From Phoronis australis (taxonomy: Eukaryota > Phoronida > Phoronidae): DNA of 64,000 nucleotides. The notes below the pieces were generated by a model. The model worked only from the letters and a program-made list of their open reading frames with translations. It was not told where the DNA came from and searched no databases. Position numbers and translations under genes: made by a program. The stretch's first letter is position 1. Each line of letters starts with the position of its first letter. Shown here one piece after another: positions 32,428-44,993 of this stretch. Location: contig NMRA01000271.1 of the NCBI GenBank assembly GCA_002633005.1, forward strand, positions 351,028 through 415,027, in the 5' to 3' direction.

Positions 32428-33227
32428 AGAGCACTGAGTCTTCTCGGGTTGACTACAAGGAGACAACTAAGGAGGTTACAATTTTGACACTGAATTGCCA
32501 AAGCTTACGAGACAAGGAAATTACAAAGACCATTTTGCAGTATTTACAGGAGCAGTCTTGCGATTTATATTGTCTTCAAGAGACAAATTGCTGTAAAAAG
32601 GATTGGAAAGGTAAAAAACAATTTCTAGGTAACTATCAGCACTACGTCAGCACTGAGGAAGGTTTGGGAGGAGGTGTTGGTACCTTTATTTCCAAGAGTT
32701 TGGGGCACCAGGTTAATTCAGTATGTCAATCAAGCAGATACTACATTTCAATGCAACTGACCATAGAAGGAAAAACATTTACCCTTATTAATGTACACAG
32801 GGCAGATGGATACAAGTATGACTTAATTAGTGGCATAAAAACTATTATTGAAGTTTACAATTCACAATATAATATTATATGTGGCGATTTTAATGCAGTC
32901 CAAGATGAGCACAAAGATCGCAAGAATTGCTCATCCAGCCCAAATTCAAAAACACCTACGAAGCTACTGAAATTACTCATGGAAGACAAATCATTGGTTG
33001 ATATATGGCGACAAAAAAACCCAACAGCAGAAGCATACACACGTGAATGCAGTGACAAAAAGAGTAGACTGGATTACTTTCTAATAAGTACGACAATGGA
33101 GGACTGGGTTGATAGTGTAACGATTGGTGAGAAAAAAGATTTTTCAGATCACAAAAGCGTTATTTTAAAACTTAAAATGCCAAGACAAGCACGAGTTAGT
33201 TCTGGACCTCAATCGACTCACCCTTGA
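32428..33227 (+). CDS. Terminal exon encoding a complete EEP (APE-like) endonuclease domain
   Basis: A CTTTCCAG acceptor opens a 266-codon exon in phase 1. The exonuclease-endonuclease-phosphatase fold is complete: TLNCQSLRD (Asn), CLQET (catalytic Glu), GGGVGTFIS, LINVHRADG, the GDFNAV active-site loop, SRLDYFLIS and SDHKSVILKL with the final Asp-His. The closest flavour is the endonuclease of Tx1/L1-type LINEs, but a stop follows 15 residues after the domain and no reverse transcriptase lies downstream. The frame has no defect. Its phase fits upstream basic exons (17860, 18964, 20922 alternative). It could be a host nuclease derived from a LINE, or an unusually trimmed LINE remnant; the splice phase favours the former. 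Expected chemistry: Mg-dependent DNA nicking or phosphodiesterase. Confidence 0.7.
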
Positions 33228-34775
33228 ACAAGCGAGCAACTAAAAAAGCACCACACCAACAACTCGATTTTCAAAACGCATGACAACCAATTATGCATTT
33301 TTGGTCTTTATCGAGTAGAGGGATTTGCTAGAAATTACAACTTTTGTGGCACTAGATTAGAAGTGGTGGCGTTTATAGAATAATTTTACTTCTGGCTTCT
33401 TAAATCATGTCTCCGAGACCTTTGGTCAGAATTACTGTAATTGCCCACGTTACCACCTCTGTGGCCAAATTCGGGGACTAAAAATTAGGGGGTGGGCATT
33501 TAGACAGTCAGTCGTAAGCGATAATAATCCACATTCTTAAAAGTCGGGGAGGGGGCTACCTGAACAGTCAAGAAGCTTAACTCCCAGTGAGTTATATCAA
33601 CATTGGACTTCATGTGTTGAGTCAAATAAATCACCAGCGAGTAAGGCCACTGGGGTCTTAGGGTAATTTTCCGCCAATTTAACAACGAATAATTACCAAA
33701 ATGGCCATTTTATTTTTTTTTTCAAAAGTCAAAACACCTTGTTGGAAACGGTACAAACCTTACCAAATACATCCATGCACTACAAACCATGCTGGCAATA
33801 GACTTTAATTTTATTAATATTTTCTTTTGTGGCAAAATTTGGCAAAATAGCATTTTCACTTGTCGCCTACATCATGCACTAAGGAAGTGAAGAATTGCCA
33901 TGGCACAAAAAAGTCAAGACTACGCTGAGACTGACTTGTACTTACATAGTTACTACTGCAGTTCTGCATTATTATTACCCGGAATAAAGAATTGTTGTAG
34001 CATTGCTTAATCAACTGTGCTGGTATTGTCCTTAATTATCTGAAATGATGTAAGCGTGGCATCATAATTAGTGTATACATGTTTTTCTGATATCATTTTG
34101 ATTGTGCCAATCTCTGCCAGGCCCTGTTAATATCGCCCACATTTTCTAAACATTACCTAAAGTAAAATTTTTCAGTTTGCGACAAAGTATGGCGGACAGG
34201 TGAAATTTCAATGTGTTATCTTTATCAACAAAAAAACTTTTCAGAAAACTTTTTTTCTTCGATTTTTGGATGGTTTGTACAGTGTATCCATTACCAAAAG
34301 AGTGGTAAAATTTTGAGCATTTGCAGCACTGTGGTAAGCCTCTGAAAAATAGAAATATGTCAATTTAAGGAATTATTTTTGTCCCAAATTGAGGAATTTT
34401 CACTAAATTAATGCAATTCATTTTTACTTCATGATTTTTAGTGACTCGTGACTCGTCTTAGACTTGAATACTTTTTTAATTGATACTGAATCCACTTAGT
34501 AGCCAACCTCCGATTTCGATTGTATAGCAGCCTTGTAGTTATAGCATTTTGTGTGTTCATTTGATGGTTGGTATTTGTTTATTTGATTGCACTTAGAATT
34601 TACATTTCTCAGATTATTGTAACCAATGTAATGATTCAAATTTTGTGTGATTGTATTTGTATCATTTTATTGTGACACTTAATAAATGATGAAAAGTCTT
34701 AAGTTGAAGTTAAGATAGCACTATGACTGAATTTTCACAATCAAGAATGTATTGAGAAATTTAATACATACTACA
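33228..34775. other. Downstream of the EEP exon; possible poly(A) signals
   Basis: AATAAA occurs near 33984 (GGAATAAAG) and near 34680 (TTAATAAATG) and could end the EEP transcript. No reverse transcriptase, RNase H or other domain is encoded on the plus strand. Confidence 0.45.
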
Positions 34776-34779
34776 ACAG

Positions 34780-35295
34780 GGGGTTTCCATTCGTGCCATG
34801 GAATCACTAAAATATGGAAGGCAACTCATCAAGAGCAATACGGAGCGTTGACATGCGCACACACTGCTGCATCGCAAACGGCAAGCATCTAGGGGTGTTT
34901 AATTATAACATAAAAAATGGCCATTAGATGGCAAAGAATTCATTGAACCCATTCAAAAATGGGAAAGTGTTATCTCTCAAAACTGTTAGCCACATTTCAC
35001 GAACATCCATCAAAGAACACCAAAGATACAACAGTAAACCTAAAAATATGAACTACCATTAGGAACCACAATACAGAGATAACCATATACAAACTAAAAT
35101 TGTCACTAGAGGCACCCCGGTAGTCGGATCCATCAGAAATTTTGCTTGTGCTGTTCCACCCATGAAAGAAACACATGTGCAACATTTCATTAACATACAA
35201 CAAAGGTTTTGAAGATAGAGCAAGTGACGCTGGACGGACAAGAATGACGGCATAACGCACCCATGTATAAATATGCGGGCGAATAACATGAGCAA
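34780..35295. repeat. CTCF-like-motif repeat, monomer copy
   Basis: It shares with the array at 35990-37300 a left part (CAAGAGCAA, GCATCGCAAA), an AAAATGGCCATTAGATGGC core (34921 onwards) and a right part (GACGCTGGACGG, TATAAATATGCGGGC). It seems to be a shorter member of the same family. Confidence 0.6.
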
Positions 35296-35989
35296 AATTT
35301 TTTGACTACCACAATAACTGTATCTGCTGCAGAACGCAGGCCATTTCTGAAGACAAGCCTGATCAATTCAATGAAAATAGCCATAACAAACAATTGTCGG
35401 ATAACTAGGCAAGTAAAAAGACCATAAACTTAAGACTTTTTAGTGAAACATCTGACCATTTATTCACAAATATGTAATAAATGCCGATGAAAGAGCCATG
35501 AAATCAAACAAGCTACAAAACCGTTCTCATGCACTGGTGATGTTCCAAGCATCAACAAATTTTGTTTCCATATGTCATGCAAGCAAGAATGCCAGAATAC
35601 TTATCATTCACTGAAACACAATTTATCACAAATTTAAAGGCATTGATTTCCGCAACAACACAAAACCAACGGAATTCACGGAGTCTTGCCTCTTTCATTT
35701 AATTAGCGATTGTGAACAAAATGTCCATATTTCAGTAGTTATGTTATTTATGAACAGGTGAACTTAACGTATGACAGTGCAATCATACTTAAAAGATATC
35801 TCAGAGAAAGCATATAAATTATGTAAAATTTTCTAGAAACAGAATGCTGACGAAGCTTTTCACCTAGGAAACACGAGCTTCGAAGCACGTGAGCGCCACC
35901 TGAAGTTTTATGCACTATTAAATGCCGGGACTCGTTATGGTTGTGGAACGAGCTCATAGTAATTGGAATAGTTCATTAACACGTTGAGT

Positions 35990-37300
35990 ACAGTTAACAA
36001 GAGCAAAGCGGAACGTTGAAATGCACCCACGAAAGCATCGCAAATGGTGTGCTTTTAGGGTTGTTTATTCGTATCATCAAAATGGCCACTAGATGGCGCA
36101 AAATATATCGAATCCGTCTGAAAACCAGAAAATATCATTGTTTCTTTAAAAGAAAGCCACTTACCAAATTTCATTAAAATTCATCGAGGAACTTCACAGA
36201 AACAGAGGACAATAAAAAAATGAAATTGCCACTACGGAGAGGAGTGTTCTTCGGATCTGTAAAAAAGCCGTTGTCTTCTCATAAATACACGTAATAAATT
36301 TAATAAAGATCCTGCAGAGGGCTTAGGAGATACAGGTATGGGTGCAAAAAAACGCCACTAGGCGGTGCCACAGTAGTCAAAGTCATCGGAAAATTTTCGT
36401 CAACCGTCCCCTTTATAGAAAGAACATTACATGCCAACTTTCACAATCATCCTTAGAGTGGCTTGGTTGACAGAGGGACAGATGCCAAAAACAGACTCAA
36501 AAACAACAAAAATGGCCAATAGGTGGCGTAAACTATGTCGAATCCATCTGAAAACAGGAGGATAGTGTTATCTCACTAATAGATGTCTATGTGTCAAATT
36601 TTATAGAAATCCGTTGAGGACCTTTGAAGATACAGACTGGTAAACGTAAAAAACTAAAACTGCCACTAGGGGACACACAGGTACACCGATGTGTCTGAAA
36701 GTTGTCATCGTCCGTAGTCAACTTCATATAAATACATTTGCTAAATTTAATAAAGATCCTGTAGAACGTTTAGGAGATACAGCATGGGTGCAAAAACAAA
36801 CAAAACTGCCACTAGGAGGCGCCACAGTAGTCGAAGTTGTCGGAAAATCATCGTCATCTGTCTTCATCATAGTACGAACATACAAGCCAATTTTCACAAT
36901 CATCCTTAGAGTGGTTTGGTTGTTAGAGGGGCGGACGCCAAAAAACGACTCGAAAATAGTAAAAATGGTCACTAGATGGCGCAAAATGTCTCGAATCCAT
37001 CTGAAAACGGGAGGATAGCGTCAACCCATCAATAGATGACTATAGTGCCAAATTTCATGAAAATCGGTTGAGGACCTTTGAAGACACAGAAAAAAATTAA
37101 ATTGCCACCAGGGGACACAGCGGTATTCGGGTCGGTCCGAAACTCGTTGCCCTCTGTCGTCAACCCCATAGGAACATACCTGCTAAATTTCGATACGATC
37201 TTGCAAGGGGTTTAGGAGATACAGCCGTGAACGCCGGACGCCACACACCCAGACAGAGATGACGGCAATATGCGACCACATATAAATATGTGGGCACATA
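35990..37300. repeat. Composite tandem array with CTCF-like cores
   Basis: A higher-order unit of ~447 bp is present about three times (AAAGATCCTG near 36304 and 36752; diverged near 37197). Within it a CCACTAGRNGGCGC-like core recurs at 36086, 36229, 36355, 36516, 36663, 36809, 36969 and 37105, every 126-161 bp. The right end carries TATAAATATGTGGGC. Open frames in it are not conserved between units. Confidence 0.8.
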
Positions 37301-37309
37301 AAAACAGGA

Positions 37310-38460
37310 CACTAAGGTGATCAAGGGTACAATGTGTTCAAGATGAATTTTGTCTAGTATGCTGGGCTTTAAGCTGTGGTAAACCATGCAATAGAAATCC
37401 ATCAGTAATTCTCAGCAATAAGCACCAGTCAAGAGTGTGAGACTACATTGTAAGGCGACCTAGTGACCTAGTTTTGAGAAGAGCTCTACATGTGGAGAAT
37501 TTCTGGCTTACATTGACTATAGCTCTGGTTCCCTACACCCCAGATAAAATTTTACTATGGCTATTCAACACCCCCTTTGTATTGATGTAGTCTGAGCTAA
37601 TGAAGTGGAAGGTAATAGCTAGCACTACTTTCTTAACAATGGTGGTTGTTATTACACCCAAATTAGTTTTCTTTGACATTTGCACAGAGTAAAAGCCTGC
37701 AATGTGGAGAGTAGTTTAACATGGTACATTTTAAATATTACAAAAGACTAAAAAAAGTTAATTTGCGTTGATCTTGACAAAGGACCACTTTGATATGTTT
37801 CATGCCTGTTTTAATTCATTTAATACTCCTGCCTACTTGTTTTTTTCTTACCAGTTAGGGTTGCTATTTTTTGTTCTTAAACAAAGTATCAAAACAACTT
37901 AAAAGTCTGTTAATAATGAACGTATCCCTGACTTTTCCAGATTACAACTACACCAAAGGTGTCACAGCAAACAAAACTACTCATGTCATTAGTTCAAGTT
38001 TAATCTTTACGAGAACTCAAATCATAAAATATATACAAAAGCGCAAATATGGAGATAGCCAAACTGAGGATTTGAAACCTCTGGACAAATTTTGGTTGCA
38101 GTAACTACATTTCCTCCGTCATAAAAAATTAAATCACAGCTCTTGCCCACCAACCTAACTCATTCACTGTTTGCACACTCTCGCTGACTACAAAGCCATC
38201 TTAGTTCCCTTCACAGGTGTTCCATTGCAACTACAAGCTAACTATCGAAATTGGCGCATTTCCACGAATATCAGTTGTCCGGTTAGTGTATTACTCCTCG
38301 AGTGAAGTTTTTTGGCATGCCCTGGACAATAAGCGCTGTTTTAAAAGATATTCTCGTTTAATTTAGTCACTGTGTGTTGTTTATACATATTTCAATGTAG
38401 CTTAGTTGTATATTAAAAGAATAATCCACGTGATATTGTTAACTCTGATCAGCATTTGTA
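37310..38460. other. No recognisable gene
   Basis: A 77-codon plus-strand frame at 37871-38104 has no family resemblance and was not called. No repeat with another part of the window was recognised. Confidence 0.45.
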
Positions 38461-38465
38461 AATCC

Positions 38466-38612
38466 ACCATGTATATCAATACGCACAGTCGCTTATCTTC
38501 AATCGCACCCAATGTTCGTAGTTTTTAGCTTAATAGTTCATCGATTTTTGAAAATCGAAAACCAAACTTGGTTGTTTTTCCATCTCAATACCACTATGGT
38601 ATTTGTTTTTAA
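38466..38612. repeat. Dispersed repeat, copy B
   Basis: Partner of 12352-12490, same orientation. The similarity stops after GTATTTGTTTTTAAC. Confidence 0.6.
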
Positions 38613-39217
38613 CCAAAACTGTTGCTCAATGCATTTTGAAAATTCGCCAGTATGTACAGGCAGAGAAGTTTACTTCAGTTTATGGTCGGGTAATTACTCT
38701 TAATTGCCGGGTCTTGCTCGCACCGGACAATGCGGTCATTGCAACTCAGTCCGACTCTGGCGCCGCGCTCTATTTGATCCTGGTAAAAGCCGCTCAGCAG
38801 GACGAGCGGTGAAGTCACGCATTATTCACGGCATGAGGATACTTAGAGGCCTGCAAAACATTAAACTGTGTGACTGGTGCACATGAACTTAAAACAGAAA
38901 ACAAGGAATTTTCAAAGTAATTTTCAACAAAATAATAGAAATTACCAACAGAATTCGGGAGAAAAAATTTCATTCTCACATTCCCACACATGGCTCTGCA
39001 TAAATTTACTTTACAGTTAATCTATAGGGGTTTCAAAAAAGCTTTGTCATTGGACAATTCTCTTACATTCATATTTTACCAATCTTGACAACCTCAATTA
39101 CTTTTCTAATTTTCAATTAAGTAACTGACTACACATGTCCTTCAAACAAGCATAATACAGTGTTGGGCTAGGGTTAAGATGTGACTAACGTCCATATGCA
39201 AATAACAATACATTTTT

Positions 39218-39451
39218 TCAAAACGTTGGTGCTACTACATTTAAAAGCCATGTTTGTATTTCATTCCAAAACGGAACTAAATACCCACCTTCCAAAAACA
39301 TGTGATTAAAAGTTTCTGCAAGTCTACAAAGTGAGCACTTGTCATTTTGCACTACCCTCATTTTCCAAGAAATATATTTAGTATAAACTTTTCTATAAAG
39401 GAATGCAGTTATGATACTTGCACATCCACAGGCTGCTAGCAGATATTCCAC
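39218..39451 (-). pseudogene. LINE reverse-transcriptase zinc-binding (zf-RVT) fragment
   Basis: The minus-strand frame contains NDKCSLCRLAETFNHMFLEG and PFWNEIQTWL, the typical C-terminal zinc-binding segment of L1/Tx1 or CR1-like LINE ORF2 proteins. A Gly-Gly stands where Cys-Pro is usual, so it is decayed. No reverse transcriptase remains upstream. Confidence 0.65.
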
Positions 39452-40164
39452 TGTCTTACAACTGAAGGTTTTTACAACATATTAAAACATATACGCACAC
39501 ACCCAGAAGTTACTTTTGCATTATATCCAAGTTCTCATTTACTCCCTTTGGGACATTCACTACTAATACCAAGCTCAGAGGACACCTTTGTGCTGACCTC
39601 AATTATTTGCCAGAGTTAAGCCAGGATTCAACCCAGGTCTCCCAGAAGGGAGTTTGGAGCTTAAACCAATGAGCGACACTCCTCAACAGATGAATCAATT
39701 AATACTAGCATGTTACACGCCTACTAAAAAAGGAACGCCTCATACCCAGTCTATTATATCCATGTCGATTTCAGATATAAAATTCATAATTACAAAATGA
39801 ACATTGCAACTAAATGGGTATATTTTACTCTAATGAAAGGTTATTCAAAAAAGTAAATAGACAAAACTACACGTTATTCATGCACCAGACACAATTTCAT
39901 CATTTTCGCGCCTTTCATGATTGTAATTTTCCACCACGTGACTACACATAAGAGTGGCTATTGTGTCGGGACACAATTCGTCATTTTCATGCCATTTTTA
40001 GCCCACTTTGGCTGTGTGTTAGTGCTTTCGCCCGACTTACCCACATGTATGAGACCTAATTGAATTCAGGTAAGTTCTAATCTTGTTTGAATTCATAGCT
40101 ACTCTGGGGCAACAATCAAAGTGATCACGTTTTGTCAAAAAGTTTAAAGAGCCATCATAAAAGA

Positions 40165-40316
40165 ACGATATGAGTCCGTGTCCCGTGTATTTGGGTGAAT
40201 GGGTCGAGTTTTGTGAGTCTGTTACCGTATTTGTGAGTCAGTGGACGGTGTTTGCAGGTCTGTGAGTCGTGTTCATGCGTCCGTGACCGTGTTTATGAGT
40301 CCGTTAACCGTGTAGT
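40165..40316. repeat. Degenerate ~20-bp minisatellite
   Basis: Six to seven units built around GTGAGTCCGTGACCGTGTTT, with GT/GA variants. It directly abuts the truncated 5' end of the LINE that follows. Confidence 0.6.
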
Positions 40317-41167
40317 TTAGGTACCTTGAACTGGTACAACAATATAACATTGAGCTGGGCAATCGGCCAATTACCATCTTTTCAGATAGCCAGGCAGCAA
40401 TAAAAGCCCTAAAGAAACTAAGGGTCAACTCTCGTTATGTTAATGCTTGTATTAATGAGCTTAACAAGCTTGCAATTGAAAGAACCGTCAATATATGCTG
40501 GGTCAGGGCCCATGTGGGAATTAATGGCAATGAGAATGCAGACAGACTCGCAAAGATAGGAGCAAGCGTTCTGCATTTTGTGCCTGAACCTGCTATCCCG
40601 GTATCTTACGGATGTTGCAGGATGAGTATACGCAACTGGGTACATACCCAGTCAGCAGCCCAGTGGGCATCATTTAACTCCTGCCGAGAAACCAAGGAGA
40701 ATTTTCCCAACGTGATCGAACCAAAAGGTTCAAAAAGCCTTCTGAGTCTAGATAGATTGGGTATAAGACACGTCATTCAAATTTTGACGGGCCACTGCAA
40801 CCTAGCCCGACACAGACACATTACTGGGCATATGAGGAGCCCTGTGTGTCCCGAGTGTGGTACTGACGTAGAATCTCCTAAACACCTGGTAGAGTCTTGC
40901 CCAGCTTTTTATAGGCTAAGGAGCAACCTACTGGATGGCATTGTTACATGCCTACAACATATAGTGCATGGCAACAAATGGAAACGTCTGTCCGTTTTCC
41001 TAAAGGAGACTGGCAGACTTGAAAACTTTCTTCACGAGGAGCCATAATTGGGGTCTCGTGCCTTTGCTCAGGTGTTTTGTGCAATGGGCCCAACCATGAG
41101 GCCTGCGCACGTCTGATGCACCGCAAATGACATCAGACCACCTGCACTGTTTTTTTTTTTTTTTTTT
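40316..41167 (+). mobile_element. 5'-truncated LINE, RNase H and 3' end, copy 1, with T tail
   Basis: An open frame from about 40325 to 41047 encodes an RNase H domain (TIFSDSQAAIKALKK, CWVRAHVGINGNENADRLAK) and then a zinc-finger-like CPECGTDVESPKHLVESC. This layout is that of Jockey/I-superfamily LINE ORF2 C-termini. The reverse transcriptase is missing by 5' truncation. The element ends CCTGCACTG followed by 18 T on the coding strand (41150-41167), then an N. Copy 2 at 45231 ends the same way. Confidence 0.8.
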
Positions 41168-41194
41168 NTGGTTTGTTTCCACCAATCAGTTTCC

Positions 41195-41720
41195 AGAGCC
41201 GCCGTTTGTCGGGTTGCTGGCTTCCCATTTGGTGGACCAATCCAAGGAACAAGCGCCGCCAGTATCAGATGCTATTGCGTCCCTCGTCAACTCCCTATGG
41301 GAGCGGGCTAAGTCCTTCGACATAAAGCAGGCGCACGACAAACATCCCTGGCTCGACAACATCGCAGTCCACAAAACTGAATTGAATGAGGAAATCGCAG
41401 ACATAGTGCAAAACCACAAAACTGTGACATTCAAAGAGGGCCAGTTGAAGTCCGCACAATCGGCCATAGCCAGGGCAGCCATTACCCTGACTAAACTCGT
41501 TGACACCCTGATCACCACAGCTCCCAAACATTTAAACGCCAAGGACTTGGTGGATAACACTGTGGACGCGCCAGGTCTGCTGGGGTATGCTAGCGCAAAG
41601 ATTAATTCTACTCGACGGGATATTATCAAACCAAATCTCAATTCCAAGTACCATTCCGCGCTCAACAGTGCCAGTACCTCCGACAAGCTCCTGTTTGGAG
41701 ACCAGTTGGGGGAGAAGTGA
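41195..41720 (+). pseudogene. DIRS gag-like frame
   Basis: About 170 residues of intact frame: VSDAIASLVNSLWERAKSFD, KEGQLKSAQSAIARAAITLT and LLGYASAKINSTRRDIIKPN. The last segment resembles the conserved Leu-Leu-Gly...Arg-Arg motif of DIRS/Ngaro gag. The start is uncertain because the frame runs back into the T tract and N. Confidence 0.7.
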
Positions 41721-42194
41721 AAGCACGCCTCTCAGGACCTTGATCTCGCCCGGTCTCCCATGACTGCGAGACACACGACACGCCGGCCGTCGCCCTACCC
41801 TGCCTCTTACAGACTGGCCCATCAGCGCCAGACACATCACGGCTATCGCCCTTTTTAGGTAAGCATTCCTTTGTACTGTCGAATGCATCGAATTTTATGC
41901 GGGATGCAGCTTGTAGTGGACATGTTCGTCAATCTGCTACTAATACTCTTGCATTGTCTCTTGACAGGCCAACAGTACACACACAAACGGCAACCGTCAC
42001 GGATGCCAGCCACAGACGCCAGACTGACTGCCAACCAGAAATAGACTCATCCTCTGTAAGTAAAATATCCTTGGTCCTCTCTGACCTTGAGAAATCCTTG
42101 GCCAGAGGGGTTAGTTACTGTGTCCCTAAGTGGCGTCAAATTACTAACAAAAGGATCCTCGCACACTGGCCATTGTCACCGGCCATGAAATTGA

Positions 42195-43932
42195 CTTTGA
42201 CCTGTTTCCTACTCAAACACAACCAGGTATCAATGCAAAATTTTCGCCACTTGAGCAACAGTTCCTGCGTAGGGAAATTCAATCCATGCTGGCTAAACAA
42301 GTCATTGAACGCTGTCCTCACTCTCCTGGACAATTTGTGTCTCCCGTTTCTCTCCGACCTAAGAAAGTTGCAAATGAGTTTCGATTTATCCTTAATTTGA
42401 AGACCTTAAACTCTTATGTTACTTATCATCATTTCAAAATGGATACCTTTGAATCAGCACTTCGTTAAGTGACGCAGAATTGTTACTTTATCAGCTTAGA
42501 TTTGTCTGACGCTTATTATAGCATCCCAATAGCCAAACATCACCGGAAATACTTGCGATTCAGGCATGATAACGCGCTTGACCAATTTACGGCTTTGCCA
42601 AATGGTTTAAGTTTAGGACTGCGTATCTTCACTAAGTTGCTTAAGGTGCCCCTGGCGGAACTTCACCGCGTTCATGATGTCACTATAACGGCCTAAATAG
42701 ATGACACCTTAATTGTGAATTCTGACCCTGGCAAGTGTGAAAATGATGGGGTACTGACAGCTACATTACTACAACATCTTGGTTTCACAGTCAGTAAGAC
42801 TAACAGTGTTTTGTCACCTTCTCAGGAAATAGACTTTTTAGGGTTCCATATTGACTCGAGAACAATGACTGTCACTTTACTGTCCTCCAAAGCCGAGATT
42901 ATCTCACTGCTTAATAATTTTTTACGTATGACGTTGCAAAGTTAGTGGGTACATTACTGGCAACCCAACCTGGCAATCGCTATGCACAACTGTTTACAAG
43001 CAGCTGGAAATAGACAAGAATGTTGCTCTGCAGCAATCCGGCCAGCCATAACTTTGAGAGTTTCATGTCCCCTAGTCAACTTGCTTATCAAGATCTATCT
43101 TGGTGGACCACTAATGTTGTTCCCTGCTTTGCTCCAGTGTACCTCGGTGACCCTGACTGTGTGTTCTACACCGATGCTAGTTTACAGGGATGGGGTTGCA
43201 ATATTCCTTCTCGGAATAAAAAGTTTGGTGGGCGTTGGGATTACGCTGAGGTTACTTGGCATATTAATGAGCTTGAAGTCACTGCAGTTTATTATTCCTT
43301 ACAATCTGTATTTGCGGACATGAGAAATATTCATTTACGGTCATGACTGACAACACAACAACAATGCAGTGTATACGTCATCAGGGCTCTGTACACTCAT
43401 ATCACTGCAACAAGGTTACTCGGAATCTGGCTCTGGTTACTCGAGAGAAACATTTGGTTGTCAGCTGGCTTTTGCCCTGGTAAACAAAATGTCGCTGCAG
43501 ACGCAGCATCCCGGGTTTTCAAAGATGAAACCGAGTGGACATTACTTCCATGTTTTTCGGAAAATTTGCACCAAATTTGGGACCCCTTCCATTGATTTGT
43601 TCGCATCAAGGCTTAATTATAAGGTGAAACCCTTTTGCTCTTGGCAACCAGACCCAGAAGCTGCATTGGTGGATAGCTTTATGTGTCATTGGGGGAATTA
43701 CAAATTGATTTATGCTTTTCCACCCTTCGCGATTTTGAATGCAGTCATTCAAAAACAGATCATGGACGAGGCTGATGGTATTATCATAGTGCCCATCTGG
43801 CCAACAAAGCCCTGGTTTACTATGATGACTCCTATGATTATAGGGACACCGTTTATCATTCCAGCTACTAATCATACCAATTGGTTTTGCCTTCTAGACC
43901 TCAGGCCCGGCCAATGGACAAACTCTACCTGA
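42195..43932 (+). pseudogene. DIRS reverse transcriptase-RNase H, interrupted
   Basis: Pieces in several frames: QFVSPVSLRPKKVANEFRFI, then after a stop LDLSDAYYSIPIAKHHRKYL and an ALPNGLSLG segment. In the catalytic IDD motif, a TAA stands where the Tyr should be. Next come FLGFHIDSRT, the RNase H start FYTDASLQGWG, and the C-terminal PSIDLFASRLNYKVKPFCSW, YAFPPF and IIIVPIWPTKPWF. At least three stops and two frame changes are visible. Confidence 0.8.
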
Positions 43933-44073
43933 TGGCGACGCACTTGTCAGGCAGGCTCTACAGACAAAAGGATACAGCCCATCTGTCATCACCACCATCA
44001 TGGCGTCCCGACGAAAGTCCTCTTCAGACCTCTACAGTGGATTCTCTATTGTAGTCAGAGGAACATTGCTCCA

Positions 44074-44893
44074 GTGTTTGCACCTGTAGGAGAGGGACTT
44101 TCTTTTCTCCAAACACTTGTCAACCATAATAAGGGCTACAGTGTCCTTAACATTGCCCGCTCTGCACTTTCTTCGGTTATAATTTTACCAGGCAACGAGA
44201 CCTTTGGCTCTAATCCAGATGTAGTTTGTTTTATGAAGGGTGTTGCAAATATGAACCTCCCTAGGCCTCGTTATGTTGATACCTGGGACGTGAATGTAGT
44301 GTTAGATTTTTTAAAATCATGGGGTCCGGCTAAGTTGTTACCAATAGCGAAATTAACTATGAAGACTGTTATGCTTATCCTAATTCTCACTGGACAACGT
44401 CCGCAGATCATCTCTGCCCTTAATGTAGATTCCATGAACATTTCAGCCTCTAAATTCACCTTTACCATTGCAAGCAAGGATCTTAAACAAGGCCGTCTTA
44501 ATTATATACCTGAACTGTTACACCTGAAAGCTGTTCCATCCGATAAGCGATTGCGCATTTATCATTATTTGACTGTATACTTAAAACGTACTCTAGATTA
44601 TCGGGGGTCATGTAAAGCATTATTTCTTACTGTTACTAGACCGCATAAAGCAGCCACAGGTGATACTGTACGGCGATGGATCCGAAACGTCTTATCGGAG
44701 GCTGGTATAAATGTCAATGTATATAAACCCGGTAGTGTTAGATTAGCTTCATTAACAAAGCTAGTGTGTCTGGAGCCACTGTTGAGGAGATTATGAAGGC
44801 AGGTGGTTGGTCACGGCCTTCGACATTTAGCATATATTACAAGAGACCTATCAACAAAGAATCTAAAACCTTGGCAGAATTTGTAGTGCAATA
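44074..44893 (+). pseudogene. DIRS tyrosine recombinase, frameshifted
   Basis: LILTGQRPQIISALNVDSM contains the first catalytic Arg. GSVRLAS matches the box with the second Arg, but with Gly in the usual His position. The frame then shifts near 44757 and continues as VEEIMKAGGWSRPSTFSIYY, with the nucleophilic Tyr, to a stop at about 44893. The order and spacing are those of DIRS-order recombinases. Confidence 0.8.
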
Positions 44894-44993
44894 ATTGTAT
44901 ACGTTGATCTACCAATACAAATTACTTAAAACATTTGGTGTTGTTTGCTGTCCAGTTTCTGTGATCAACTTTCAAATCTCATGGTAATACTTG

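Noticed and set aside
36689-37018. 109-residue plus-strand frame in the CTCF-like array
   Set aside because: The frame is not kept in the other copies of the repeat unit.
41186-41888. Minus-strand frames of 166 and 118 residues
   Set aside because: They mirror the DIRS gag frame on the plus strand and have no family resemblance.
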